This document shows, piece after piece, positions 1 through 8,882 of a stretch of 10,260 bases of DNA. The stretch covers positions 1 to 10,260 of the forward strand of contig CAAEDC010000005.1 of the NCBI GenBank assembly GCA_900754495.1. Direction: 5' to 3'. The notes below the pieces were generated by a model. The model worked only from the letters and a program-made list of their open reading frames with translations. It made no database searches and had not been told where the DNA came from. Position numbers and translations under genes: made by a program. The first letter of the stretch is position 1. The number at the start of each line of letters is the position of its first letter. The DNA is from Eggerthellaceae bacterium. Its GTDB lineage: Bacteria > Actinomycetota > Coriobacteriia > Coriobacteriales > Eggerthellaceae.

Positions 1-76
1 ATTTGATGTGTCCCTCTGTCCTTTGTCACCCCGCGAAGCAGCGGCCGAAAGGCGAGTCCGTCCCCCTCTCTTAGTC

Positions 77-113
77 GGAATGAGAAAAAGCGACCGTCCC
101 TTTTTCTCATTCC
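77..113 (-). terminator. Long hairpin ending the Mo-reductase operon
   Basis: A perfect 14-bp inverted repeat (77-90 with 100-113, arm GGAATGAGAAAAAG) surrounds a 9-nt loop. On the minus strand two further pairs can form past one mismatch, leaving a CGG tip. It lies 50 nt beyond the stop of the NrfD-like gene, where the operon should end. The A5 and T5 tracts lie inside the stem instead of after it, so it is not a textbook intrinsic terminator, but its symmetry would let it work in both directions. It could instead be a dispersed intergenic palindrome. The remaining left edge (1-76) shows no gene. Confidence 0.5.
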
Positions 114-163
114 CGTCAGAGAAGGCGGTGGAGCCGGGTCCCGGGTTCTGGGGCGTGCGCCTC

Positions 164-1351
164 CTATTTCTCAAGCGCCTTGGTCGCCGCGATCGCGATC
201 AGTGCCACGGCGATCGCGCAGCCGATAGGCAGAAGGATGCTCGCCCATTCGACGGCCGAGGGCAGGTACGCCTGCGTCATCGCGAACGCGTCGCCCATCG
301 TCGCGTACTGGCCGGTCGACATGGGGTACGCCCATTCAGGCGAAGGCTGGTTGGAGAGCCCCGCGAACAGCGTGGGCGCGGCGAACGCCGGATACAGCAG
401 CATCAGGCGATGGGCGAACATGCCGACGATCGCAAGGGCAGACGCCGCGCCGAGCTCAGCCGCCCCCGCCTTGCTGCCGCGCGTCAGGAGCAAAACGGCT
501 GCGATGATCGGAAGCCCCAGCTCGATCGCGTAAAGCGGGGCGTACGCCGCGATCACGTCCAGCGTCGCCCGGCTTGCCGCCGTTCCCTCGATAGCGAGCA
601 TCCCCAGCTCCGCCAGCGCCAAGGCCACATGCACGATGATCGCGACAGCCAGCAGCTTGCCGAGGAAGCGGGCCTCCCCCAGCGAGTCGGCGCCCGCATC
701 CACGGATCCGCCGCGACCCGAAACGGTCGCCATCGCCAGCACGAGCGCGAATCCGCACACGATCGCCACCATCAAGAAATCGACGGGCACGATAACGCTA
801 TGCCACCAAACGCGGGCGCTGAGCAGCGCAAACAGCATGCCCTCGATGATCTGCAAGACCACGGCGGCGACAGCGCCGACGATCATCCATGCACGCGCCG
901 ACTTCCATGAACGAGCCAACGCGACCAAGCCCACCACCGACGAGACGATGAAGAATGTCAGTGCCATCATGTCCCACGCCAGAGGCGAGACGACATTCAA
1001 GTGCAGCAGCATCGCCAAGATGTTCTCCGGCGATCCCAGGTCGGCGATGATCGCGACCGACGCGCCGATGGCGCCACCCAACCCCACCGCCTGGGCAGGC
1101 AGGGCAAACCGTTGCAGCTCGGGACGCTTCGAAAGAACGATGTAGCTGGCAGCCAACTGACCGCCCGCGCCGAAACCCACGCAGAAGGCGAACATGCCGA
1201 TGAGCAGACCCCAGCAGAACACGTTGCCCATGTTGGTGGTGGCGAGCAGCCCCGTCGTAAGCTGAGCGACCCACGCCGCAAGACCCGCCGCCATGATGAT
1301 GAGCGCGACGACGAGCGCGCCCAGCTGTTTTTTGGACATCAGCTTCTTCAT
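164..1351 (-). CDS. NrfD/PsrC-type membrane subunit of a molybdenum reductase
   Basis: This is an integral membrane subunit that probably oxidises quinol and passes electrons to the ferredoxin subunit encoded just upstream. The 395-residue protein has about ten hydrophobic segments (roughly 10-30, 44-72, 86-105, 126-147, 154-177, 187-209, 232-255, 268-290, 302-330, 367-390). Family-like features are the N-terminal TTNMGNVFCWG stretch (38-48), the GFGAGG segment (59-64), DLGSPEN (104-110) and an AYLPSAVEWA motif near the C-terminus (361-370); these point to NrfD/PsrC more than to DmsC. I chose the ATG at 1351 because GGTGAG precedes it by 5 nt. A GTG at 1357 overlaps the upstream stop as GTGA and would add two residues. 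It is the last gene of the operon, and a hairpin at 77-113 follows. The family call is firm; the electron donor is inferred. Confidence 0.88.
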   Translation of the reverse strand: MKKLMSKKQLGALVVALIIMAAGLAAWVAQLTTGLLATTNMGNVFCWGLLIGMFAFCVGFGAGGQLAASYIVLSKRPELQRFALPAQAVGLGGAIGASVAIIADLGSPENILAMLLHLNVVSPLAWDMMALTFFIVSSVVGLVALARSWKSARAWMIVGAVAAVVLQIIEGMLFALLSARVWWHSVIVPVDFLMVAIVCGFALVLAMATVSGRGGSVDAGADSLGEARFLGKLLAVAIIVHVALALAELGMLAIEGTAASRATLDVIAAYAPLYAIELGLPIIAAVLLLTRGSKAGAAELGAASALAIVGMFAHRLMLLYPAFAAPTLFAGLSNQPSPEWAYPMSTGQYATMGDAFAMTQAYLPSAVEWASILLPIGCAIAVALIAIAATKALEK

Positions 1352-1353
1352 GA

Positions 1354-2094
1354 TCACTCACCGTCCGTTCCCATCGCGGTTCCCACACCCGCTGCGTCGA
1401 GCAGTGCAGATGCGTCCTCAACTCCACGTGTCGATCTGAGATAGAGCACTTTCGGATGCGTGCCATGCTCCTCGCCCAGCACGAAGGTTTCGCGGCCTTC
1501 CAGGTAGCGCGAGATCTCGGAATCCGGATCGTCCAAATCGCCGAAGATGCGCGCATTGCCGGGGCAGCCCGCGCAGCACGCGGGCTCGATGCCCTGGCTG
1601 GTGTACTGCACGCAGAACGTGCATTTCTCCACCACGCCCTCAGGACGCTGCGGCGTGTACACCAGTCGTCCGTCCTGACGGTACTCGGCAGGATATCCGT
1701 AGGAATACGTCGCACCCTCCGTGCCCGGCAACGGCTCCGCATGACCCCAATTGAACTGGCGCACGCCGTAGGGGCATGCCGTCATGCAATAGCGGCAACC
1801 GATGCAGCGCTCGAAGTCCACCAGCACCACGCCGTTCTCGTCGGTGTAGGTGGCGCCGGTCGGGCATACGCTCTGACACGGCGCATCGTCGCAATGCTGG
1901 CAGCTCACGGGAAGGAACTCCATGCGCGGCTGCCCCTCTTCGTTCAGCACCGACGTGCCGTACTCGGGCGCACCTGGCACGAACACGCGGTTCCACCAAA
2001 TGCCCTCAGGCTGCGCATGATGGCCCTTGCAGATCACCGCGCAGGTTCGGCATCCGATGCATCGATCCAGGTCGACCGCCATCGCATACCTCAT
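1354..2094 (-). CDS. Four-cluster [4Fe-4S] ferredoxin subunit (DmsB/PsrB/NrfC type)
   Basis: This is the electron-transfer subunit linking the membrane NrfD-like protein to the catalytic molybdenum subunit. The 246-residue protein has four cysteine groups: C12, C15, C18, C22; C65, C68, C73, C77; C97, C100, C103, C107; and C158, C161, C173 or C174, C177. The third group keeps Cys where NarH has Trp (a [3Fe-4S] site in NarH), so four [4Fe-4S] clusters are expected, as in DmsB or PsrB. There is no signal peptide; export would be by co-transport with the Tat-tagged catalytic subunit, as known for this family. The ATG overlaps the stop of the catalytic gene as ATGA and follows an exceptionally strong ribosome binding site. 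A 60-residue tail after the last cluster is typical of the family. Confidence 0.92.
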   Translation of the reverse strand: MRYAMAVDLDRCIGCRTCAVICKGHHAQPEGIWWNRVFVPGAPEYGTSVLNEEGQPRMEFLPVSCQHCDDAPCQSVCPTGATYTDENGVVLVDFERCIGCRYCMTACPYGVRQFNWGHAEPLPGTEGATYSYGYPAEYRQDGRLVYTPQRPEGVVEKCTFCVQYTSQGIEPACCAGCPGNARIFGDLDDPDSEISRYLEGRETFVLGEEHGTHPKVLYLRSTRGVEDASALLDAAGVGTAMGTDGE

Positions 2095-4688
2095 GCGATC
2101 ACCTCCTTAAGCGCACCGCCGGCTTCCAGCAGACGCACATCGCACACGCACTCGTTCCATGCCATGTTGGGAGACCACACGCTCGACACGTAGTAGATCT
2201 CGTGGATGGGATTGATCCAAGGGAAGATGAGCGAGTTGTAGCTCTCGTCCCCGGTATAGCGGCTCCACCAGCCCATGTCGAAGATCACCTGGCCGGGATA
2301 CATGCCCGGATCGACGATGAGCGCGCCGTTAACCTTGCCGCGGCTGTTGAACACCTCTACCACATCGCCTTGGGACAGACCCTTCTTCTCGGCATCGTCG
2401 GGGTTCATGAACACCTTGGGAGTGTCGTTTTGCAGTTCCAGCATGAACGGGTTGTTGCAGTAGGTGGCATGCACGCGGAACAGGCTGTTGCGCGTTAGGT
2501 ATGCGAACGGGTACTTCTCGCGCGCTTCGGGGTCGGCGGCGTATTCGGTGTCCTCGAATGCCGGCTTGTAGCAGGGCAGCTGCTCGCCCATCTCGAGGAA
2601 GCGGTCTTCGTCTTTGTAGAACTCGATGCGTCCCGACTTCACGAATTTCGCCGTCGCATCGAGCGCATTGGGGCGCGAGACCGTGGGGAACGGCAGACCT
2701 TCGTGGATCTGCTCCCAAAACGGGATCTTCTTCTCGCCGGGGTTGCTGTGCGCCAGCTTGCACGGGCCTGCCTTGAGATCCTCCACCGTGATGTGATCGA
2801 TCGTTTCGCCGCCGTTTTCAAGCAGCGTGCGCAGAACCTCCTCAGCGGCCGCTTCCGCCTCCTCTGGCTCGAATTCAGGCCACATGTCGGCAACGGACGG
2901 GTCGATGCGGCATGCAAGCTCCTTGCACGTCCACAGCTCGGGGCGCGCGATGCCCGGCGGATCAACCATCGGCTGCATGATCTGCACCCACGGGTGCAGC
3001 GGGGTGATGACCAGCTCCGTCTTCTCGTACCAGCTGGCACTGGCGAAGGTCACATCGGAATAGTCGACCGTCTTGGTGTGCTGGAACTCGAAGCAGATGA
3101 CGCACTCAAGCTCGCCGGACTCCTTCGCGCTGCGCAGCCAGTTGGCGACGTTGTGCTGCTCGAACGGATTGCCCCAACCCACGACCAGGGCCTTGAATCC
3201 AGCTTCGGGGAAACTCGCGCTCATCGTATCGGTGCGGCCGTTGACGGCGTAATGGAACGGCGCGGATGCGCGCTTCGGACGCGGCGGGATGAACCACGAC
3301 GCCGTGCTGAAGCGCGTCTTGTACTGGCCGACATACGTGGAGATGCCGCCGCCGAGCTGGCCGATATTGCCCGTGAGCGCGGCAAGCAGCGCGCAGGCGC
3401 GCCCCTTCAGGTCTCCATGGTGCCACTGCATGGCGGAGCCTCCGAAGATGATGTGCATGGGCTTGACCGCCGCGCATTCGCGCGCGATGCGCTGGATAAT
3501 ATCGGCAGGCACGTCGGTGATGGCGCTCGCGGATTCCAGGTCGTACGCTTCCAGGCTCTCGCGCAGCAGCGTGAACGAGGTCTTCGCGGATACGGTGCCG
3601 CCACCCGCCAGCGGCACGTCGAAAGCGCCTTCCAGCGCGTACCCGTCGGTGCCGCCCAAGTGCTCGGGATCCACCGCCACCGGAACGCCCGCCGCTGCGT
3701 CCCACGCCACATAGGTCTCGCGATAGGCGGGGACATCCAGCGCCGACAAGCCCGCCACCTGCGCGGCAACAAGACGCTTCCCCGTCGCCGTGTCGATGAG
3801 CAACGGCAGGTCGGTGAAATTCTTGCAGAACGACTCGTCAAACAGCCCTTCGTCGATGATCACCTTGGCCGCCGCCAGTGCGAACGCGGCGTCGGTGTCG
3901 GGCTTGATGCGCACCCATTCGGTGGATTTCTCAGCCGTTGCCGAATAGTTGGGGTCGAAGCACACCACCTTGCCGCCCGCCTCGCGCGAGTAGTTGAGGA
4001 AATGAGAGTCGGGCAGGCGCGTGACCATCGGGTTCGAGCCGAAGATCATCGTGTAGCGCGAGTCCTCCCATTCGTAGCTTTCGAGCTCCTCGCTTTGGCA
4101 CCCGAACGTCTCAGGCCAGAACATCGGCAGGTCGCCGTTGAGCTCGTAGCCGCCGATGGCCGACCACCCCATCATGTTGGTAAGGCGCACCAGCGCGCCC
4201 TTCTGCACATGGCCCGTGCCCTGGACCTGCCAGATGACGCCGATCGAATCCGGACCGTACTTTTCCGCGATGTCACGCAGCTTTTGCGCGGCAGTGTCAA
4301 GCGCGGTATCCCAGTCCGCCTCCTCCAGCTCGCCGGTCTGCTCGTTGCGGATGAGCGGCGCCGTCAGGCGCTCGGGGCCGTGGATCATCGTGTTGATGGA
4401 GACGCCCTTGAGGCATCCGCGCGGGTTGTACCGCTCGTAGGGGTAGTCCGCCGCCTGCGAGATCATCTTGATTTGCCCGTCGTGGACGAACGCCTTCATG
4501 CCGCAGGACCCTGTGCAGTTGGGGGCGCAGGTGGTGCGCACCCACCTTCCCTCAGGCGGCGTCGATTCCGCCAGCGCCTTGGCAGCGGGGATCCCCGTCG
4601 CGACTCCGACAGCGCCCGTGCCCAATGCGGCAAGGGCGGCAGCGGATCCCGCTTTCACGAAGGTGCGGCGCGTGATTTCGCTTCCCAT
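2091..4688 (-). CDS. Tat-exported molybdopterin oxidoreductase catalytic subunit (DMSO reductase superfamily)
   Basis: This is the catalytic subunit, 865 residues, with a bis-MGD molybdenum site and probably a terminal reductase of anaerobic respiration. Residues 6-12 (TRRTFVK) form a twin-arginine signal, followed by a hydrophobic Ala/Gly stretch and a likely cleavage site after AKALA (36-40). C54, C58, C62 and C92 form the N-terminal [4Fe-4S] site. Around residue 186 the sequence (GDLPMFWPETFG, then a FGSNP block and TRLPDSHF) matches, from memory, the E. coli NarG segment containing the Mo ligand Asp222, so Asp186 (codon 4131-4133) is the proposed ligand. At 865 residues it is far shorter than NarG. 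The ATG at 4688 is chosen because it starts the Tat signal and follows GGGAGAGG; the frame is open to 4811, but that extension does not look like protein. No TorD-type chaperone gene is in this operon. The substrate is unknown. Confidence 0.93.
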   Translation of the reverse strand: MGSEITRRTFVKAGSAAALAALGTGAVGVATGIPAAKALAESTPPEGRWVRTTCAPNCTGSCGMKAFVHDGQIKMISQAADYPYERYNPRGCLKGVSINTMIHGPERLTAPLIRNEQTGELEEADWDTALDTAAQKLRDIAEKYGPDSIGVIWQVQGTGHVQKGALVRLTNMMGWSAIGGYELNGDLPMFWPETFGCQSEELESYEWEDSRYTMIFGSNPMVTRLPDSHFLNYSREAGGKVVCFDPNYSATAEKSTEWVRIKPDTDAAFALAAAKVIIDEGLFDESFCKNFTDLPLLIDTATGKRLVAAQVAGLSALDVPAYRETYVAWDAAAGVPVAVDPEHLGGTDGYALEGAFDVPLAGGGTVSAKTSFTLLRESLEAYDLESASAITDVPADIIQRIARECAAVKPMHIIFGGSAMQWHHGDLKGRACALLAALTGNIGQLGGGISTYVGQYKTRFSTASWFIPPRPKRASAPFHYAVNGRTDTMSASFPEAGFKALVVGWGNPFEQHNVANWLRSAKESGELECVICFEFQHTKTVDYSDVTFASASWYEKTELVITPLHPWVQIMQPMVDPPGIARPELWTCKELACRIDPSVADMWPEFEPEEAEAAAEEVLRTLLENGGETIDHITVEDLKAGPCKLAHSNPGEKKIPFWEQIHEGLPFPTVSRPNALDATAKFVKSGRIEFYKDEDRFLEMGEQLPCYKPAFEDTEYAADPEAREKYPFAYLTRNSLFRVHATYCNNPFMLELQNDTPKVFMNPDDAEKKGLSQGDVVEVFNSRGKVNGALIVDPGMYPGQVIFDMGWWSRYTGDESYNSLIFPWINPIHEIYYVSSVWSPNMAWNECVCDVRLLEAGGALKEVIA
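2097..2108 (-). promoter_or_regulatory. Full-length Shine-Dalgarno site inside the upstream gene
   Basis: On the minus strand the bases read AAGGAGGTGATC, a 12-nt perfect complement to the usual bacterial 16S rRNA 3' end, two bases before the ATG at 2094. The same bases encode the last residues of the catalytic subunit (Lys-Glu-Val-Ile). It fixes the ferredoxin start and suggests strong initiation, perhaps by terminating ribosomes at the ATGA overlap. Confidence 0.8.
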
Positions 4689-4815
4689 GATTTCGCCTCT
4701 CCCTCTTGTCCCTCTCGTCTTGCAAGCTAGGAACAGTGTGAGGAGAGACCCGGGGCGCACGTAAGAGGATAATCCCTGCGCAGAGGGGAGGGAAATCCCC
4801 GTTTCCCGCAAACGG
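4689..4815 (-). promoter_or_regulatory. Likely control region of the reductase operon
   Basis: These 127 nt lie between the response regulator stop and the catalytic subunit start, the expected place for the regulated promoter. Visible are overlapping small inverted repeats: GGGAAA/TTTCCC (4790-4807), CCGTTT/AAACGG just after the regulator stop, the 9-bp palindrome GGATAATCC (4767-4775) and CTTGCAAG (4719-4726). I see no good -35/-10 pair, which would fit an activator-dependent promoter. Which repeat, if any, is the regulator's site is undetermined. Confidence 0.35.
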
Positions 4816-5451
4816 CTACAGCTTGACCAGACCGTGCTTGACCGCGTAGTCGAACAACTCGGGTTTGGAGCGTGCGCCGATCTTGGCCATGACCTTGGAC
4901 TTTCGGCCCTCTACCGTCTTGACGGAGATGGAGAGCGCTTCGGCGATCTCGGCATTGGAGAACCCGCGCACCGCCAGAGAGACAAGCTCCGCCTCGCGCG
5001 GCGACAGCGCATCGGCGGCCGGATCGACCTGGCTCACCGAATTGCGCACGAACCCGTCCATCATGTCGTCGCACACATACGACTCATCATCGGCGGCGCG
5101 GCGGATGGCCTTGATCAGCTCGGCATCGGACGAGCTTTTGAGCACATAGCCCAACGCGCCCGCCTTGAGCGCCTGGGAGAGATACTCCTGCTCGTCATGC
5201 ATGCTCAGCATCACCACGCGCGTCGCAACGCCTCCGTCGCGCACGCGCTCCGCAAGCAGCAGGCCGCTTTTCTCGGTGCCCATCGAGATGTCGGTGAGCA
5301 AAACGTCCGGCTTCTCGCTCACGACGAGGCCAAACGCCTCCTCCGGATCGGACGCCTCGCCCACCACCTGCAGATCCATCTGCTGCTCGATGATCATGCG
5401 GAACCCCATCCGCACCACCGAATGGTCGTCCGCCAAAACGATCCGTATCAT
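4816..5451 (-). CDS. NarL/FixJ-family response regulator
   Basis: This is a 211-residue DNA-binding regulator, the partner of the adjacent kinase. The receiver domain (about 1-118) has acidic residues D8 and D9, the phosphoacceptor D54, S83 and K105. A LuxR-type helix-turn-helix follows (about 148-211), with LSPREAE (149-155), the recognition region NAEIAEALSISVKTVEGR and the KSKVMAKIGA segment. The ATG overlaps the kinase stop as ATGA, so the two genes are translationally coupled; the reading frame stays open further upstream, but that part is a shadow of the kinase. It is encoded 127 nt upstream of the molybdenum reductase genes on the same strand, and the natural inference is that it controls them in response to substrate or a redox signal. 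Family call is firm; target is inferred. Confidence 0.93.
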   Translation of the reverse strand: MIRIVLADDHSVVRMGFRMIIEQQMDLQVVGEASDPEEAFGLVVSEKPDVLLTDISMGTEKSGLLLAERVRDGGVATRVVMLSMHDEQEYLSQALKAGALGYVLKSSSDAELIKAIRRAADDESYVCDDMMDGFVRNSVSQVDPAADALSPREAELVSLAVRGFSNAEIAEALSISVKTVEGRKSKVMAKIGARSKPELFDYAVKHGLVKL

Positions 5452-6599
5452 CGCGAACCTCCCAGGGCCATGGACAACGTCACCGTGCAGCCGAAGCCGG
5501 GGACTGACTCGATCGCGAGATCGCCGCCCACCAAACCCGCGCGCTCCCGCATGCCGCCCAGGCCGAGACCGCTCCCCTTCGCCTGCGGGCGGGCGGGGTC
5601 GAACCCGGCGCCGTCGTCGGCGACGCGCAGCGTCAGGATGCCGTCCCGCACGGCAAGCGCCACCTCCACCGCATCCGCACCTGAGTACTTGCAGGCGTTG
5701 GACACCGCCTCCTGGCAGATGCGGTACAGCGCTATCTCGCGATCGGCGCCCAAAGGACCGGGATCCTCCGCCTCCACTTCGATGGGCACCCCGAACGCCT
5801 TCTGCATGGTGGCGCACAGGGCCTCGAGCGCCGCCACCAGGCCCAGCTCGTCGAGGGCGGCCGGACGCAGCGCGCGGGCGATGGCGCTGATATGCGCGAT
5901 GACGTCCCTGAGCCGCCCGCTCACCGCATCGACGGCGGCGGGCCACTCCTCCTGCGGCAGATACCCCAGCTTGCGCAGCTCGATCTGCGCGACGAGGATC
6001 TCCTGGGAGATGCCGTCGTGGAGCTCGCGGGCGATGCGTCGGCGCTCGTCCTCCTGCGCCTGCAGCAGGCGATGCGTGATCTCGGTGTAGGCGAAGCCTT
6101 CCTGTTTGCCATGCACCAGAAGGGGTGCCTCGCCGCAGGGCTCGAGCGAAAAAAGCGTGGCGGCGAATTGCTGGATGAGGCCGCACGCCACCTCGTCGAA
6201 CGTGCGCACGAACCGCGTGGCGCAGATGAGTATCACGCGAAGATCCCCGTCTTCCATCAAAGGAAACGAGAAGAAGCTCGACAGCGCCTCGGCAACGATG
6301 ATGGGGTATTGAAACAGCTCGCCTTGGGGGATGTCGTCTTCGACGCTGTTCACCACGATGCCGCGGCGCAGCTTCTGAACCTTGCCCAGCGCCCCCACGC
6401 CCTCGGGAAGATGGATGAGGGCGTAGTTCTCGGTGGTGCTGCCCGCCGCGTACTGCCAGGTGAGGATGGGCGCCGAGCCGTCGGGGACGATGGAGACGCC
6501 CACGAAGTCCAGCCCGAAGCGATCGCGCACATCCTCAGCCGTCTGCGAAGCGCACGCGTGAAGCTCCCGGATGAATTCCCTCCGACCGCTCTTTTCCAT
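5448..6599 (-). CDS. Soluble GAF-domain sensor histidine kinase (HisKA_3/NarX-NreB type)
   Basis: This 383-residue cytoplasmic kinase has no membrane segment. An N-terminal GAF-like sensor region (about 15-150) is followed by the dimerisation/phosphoacceptor helix with RRRIARELHDG (H194 is the phosphorylated His) and an HATPase domain with the N box around N301, DDGAG (328-332) and GLGLGGM (344-350). The architecture matches the kinase class that pairs with NarL-type regulators, and that regulator gene overlaps it by four bases. The ATG at 6599 is preceded by GAGGGGG at good spacing. Because the sensor is inside the cell, it probably reads an intracellular small molecule, redox state or oxygen; nothing visible identifies the ligand (no clustered Cys motif for an FeS centre). 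It lies 67 nt downstream of asnS on the same strand. Confidence 0.92.
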   Translation of the reverse strand: MEKSGRREFIRELHACASQTAEDVRDRFGLDFVGVSIVPDGSAPILTWQYAAGSTTENYALIHLPEGVGALGKVQKLRRGIVVNSVEDDIPQGELFQYPIIVAEALSSFFSFPLMEDGDLRVILICATRFVRTFDEVACGLIQQFAATLFSLEPCGEAPLLVHGKQEGFAYTEITHRLLQAQEDERRRIARELHDGISQEILVAQIELRKLGYLPQEEWPAAVDAVSGRLRDVIAHISAIARALRPAALDELGLVAALEALCATMQKAFGVPIEVEAEDPGPLGADREIALYRICQEAVSNACKYSGADAVEVALAVRDGILTLRVADDGAGFDPARPQAKGSGLGLGGMRERAGLVGGDLAIESVPGFGCTVTLSMALGGSR

Positions 6600-6630
6600 C
6601 TCGACCCCCTCGATGAAACGCCTCGGACGA

Positions 6631-6660
6631 GGAGCCGATGGGGCGCGCCCCGCCGGCTCC
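6631..6660 (-). terminator. GC-rich hairpin between asnS and the kinase gene
   Basis: A 7-bp perfect stem (GGAGCCG with CGGCTCC) encloses a second palindrome, GGGGCGCGCCCC. It starts a few bases after the asnS stop codon. No T-tract follows on the transcribed strand, so termination may be partial or factor-dependent, and some read-through into the kinase gene is possible. The rest of the 67-nt gap holds only the kinase ribosome binding site. Confidence 0.4.
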
Positions 6661-6666
6661 TGCCGC

Positions 6667-8070
<1,404 letters not shown>

Positions 8071-8132
8071 GGGTTTCCTCCTTATGAACACCGCCTTGCG
8101 CAGCGCGGAAGGCGTCGAAATGACCGCCCTCC

Positions 8133-8141
8133 ATAATAGCA
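8133..8141 (-). promoter_or_regulatory. Extended -10 promoter of asnS
   Basis: On the minus strand the bases read TGCTATTAT, an extended -10 element (TGn plus TATTAT, one mismatch to TATAAT). The -35 region is poor, as is common with extended -10 promoters. The predicted start near 8126 gives a leader of about 56 nt before the GTG. That leader holds a small hairpin (8092-8097 with 8109-8114, arm CGCCTT) just upstream of the ribosome binding site. The leader is too short for a T-box. Confidence 0.6.
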
Positions 8142-8208
8142 ATCGGCGGCGATTCGTGGTAGCGTGAAGCGCGAGATGGGCGCGGCGGAGGACGGCGATC
8201 CTGCTGAT

Positions 8209-8270
8209 CCCGCCGGGGCACGCCGGGCCGAGCATGGCGAGCGGCGAAACCCGCCGGGCCGCGCCGGGAC
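8209..8270. repeat. Short GC-rich direct repeat between asnS and thpR
   Basis: Two 21-bp copies (8209-8229 and 8250-8270) match at 18 positions and are built on CGCCGGG. They lie in the 260-nt divergent gap on the thpR side. No clear plus-strand promoter is visible there. The repeat may be a small duplication or just GC-rich drift. Confidence 0.35.
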
Positions 8271-8330
8271 CGGGCGGCCGCAATCCGAAGCGCCGCAAAT
8301 CGCGCGCAACGCAGACAAGGAGGTCACGCT

Positions 8331-8882
8331 ATGAGGACGTTCATCGCGTTGGAGCTGCCGGATGCGTTCATCGATGAGGCGGCGGGGGTGGCGCGCAGCC
8401 TCTCCGAGAGCCTGGGCGGCCGTTTCGTGAAACGCGCGAGCTACCATCTCACGCTGGCCTTCATCGGGGAGTTGAACCCGACGGACGTCTCCGCCGCCGT
8501 CGACGCGCTCGATGCGGCGTGCGCCGGACGCGGCCCGATCCCTTTGCGCTGCGATGGCCTGGGCAAATTCGGGCGCCCGCACGATGCGACGCTGTGGCTC
8601 GGCATCGCCTCGCATCCCGACCTGGTGGAGCTCGCCGCCCGCGTCCGCGAGGAGCTCGCGGCCCGCAACGTCCCCTTCGACGGCAAGGCGTTCAAGCCGC
8701 ATCTGACGCTGGCCCGCCGCGTGCGCATCCCACGGGGCGCGCTGCCCGCGCTGGCGTTCCCGGAGCCCGCCGAAGCGCGCACCGTCACCCTGTTCAAGAG
8801 CACGCTCACGCGCGAGGGCGCCGTCTACAAGCCGCTGCATTCGGTCGAGCTGGGGATGGAGGATCCCGGAGAGGGCGTCTAG
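8331..8882 (+). CDS. thpR: RNA 2',3'-cyclic phosphodiesterase (2H phosphoesterase)
   Basis: This is a 183-residue member of the LigT/ThpR branch of the 2H phosphoesterases, which hydrolyse 2',3'-cyclic phosphate ends on RNA and show reversible 2'-5' RNA ligase activity in vitro. The two signature HxTx motifs are present: H39-L-T41-L in SYHLTLAF and H124-L-T126-L in FKPHLTLAR. The N-terminus MRTFIALELP is typical of the family, as is the length. The ATG at 8331 follows AAGGAGGT at 7-nt spacing. It is the only plus-strand gene in the window, divergent from asnS and convergent with the VanZ-like gene, with which it overlaps by four bases. The physiological RNA substrate is not known for most bacterial members. 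Confidence 0.93.
   Translation: MRTFIALELPDAFIDEAAGVARSLSESLGGRFVKRASYHLTLAFIGELNPTDVSAAVDALDAACAGRGPIPLRCDGLGKFGRPHDATLWLGIASHPDLVELAARVREELAARNVPFDGKAFKPHLTLARRVRIPRGALPALAFPEPAEARTVTLFKSTLTREGAVYKPLHSVELGMEDPGEGV

Noticed and set aside
2703..4730. A 675-codon open frame on the plus strand opposite the molybdoenzyme gene
   Set aside because: It is a GC-bias shadow: Arg/His/Ala-rich, without domains or ribosome binding site, and fully antisense to a gene with clear catalytic motifs. The long plus-strand frames at 4834-6090 and 6571-8136 are rejected for the same reason.
4689..4811. N-terminal extension of the catalytic subunit to 4811
   Set aside because: The extension would place the Tat signal about 41 residues inside the protein. 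The ATG at 4688 has a ribosome binding site and starts the signal peptide.
8071..8298. N-terminal extension of AsnRS to 8298
   Set aside because: The extra residues are Arg-rich and unlike the family, cover the extended -10 promoter, and the GTG at 8070 has an excellent ribosome binding site.
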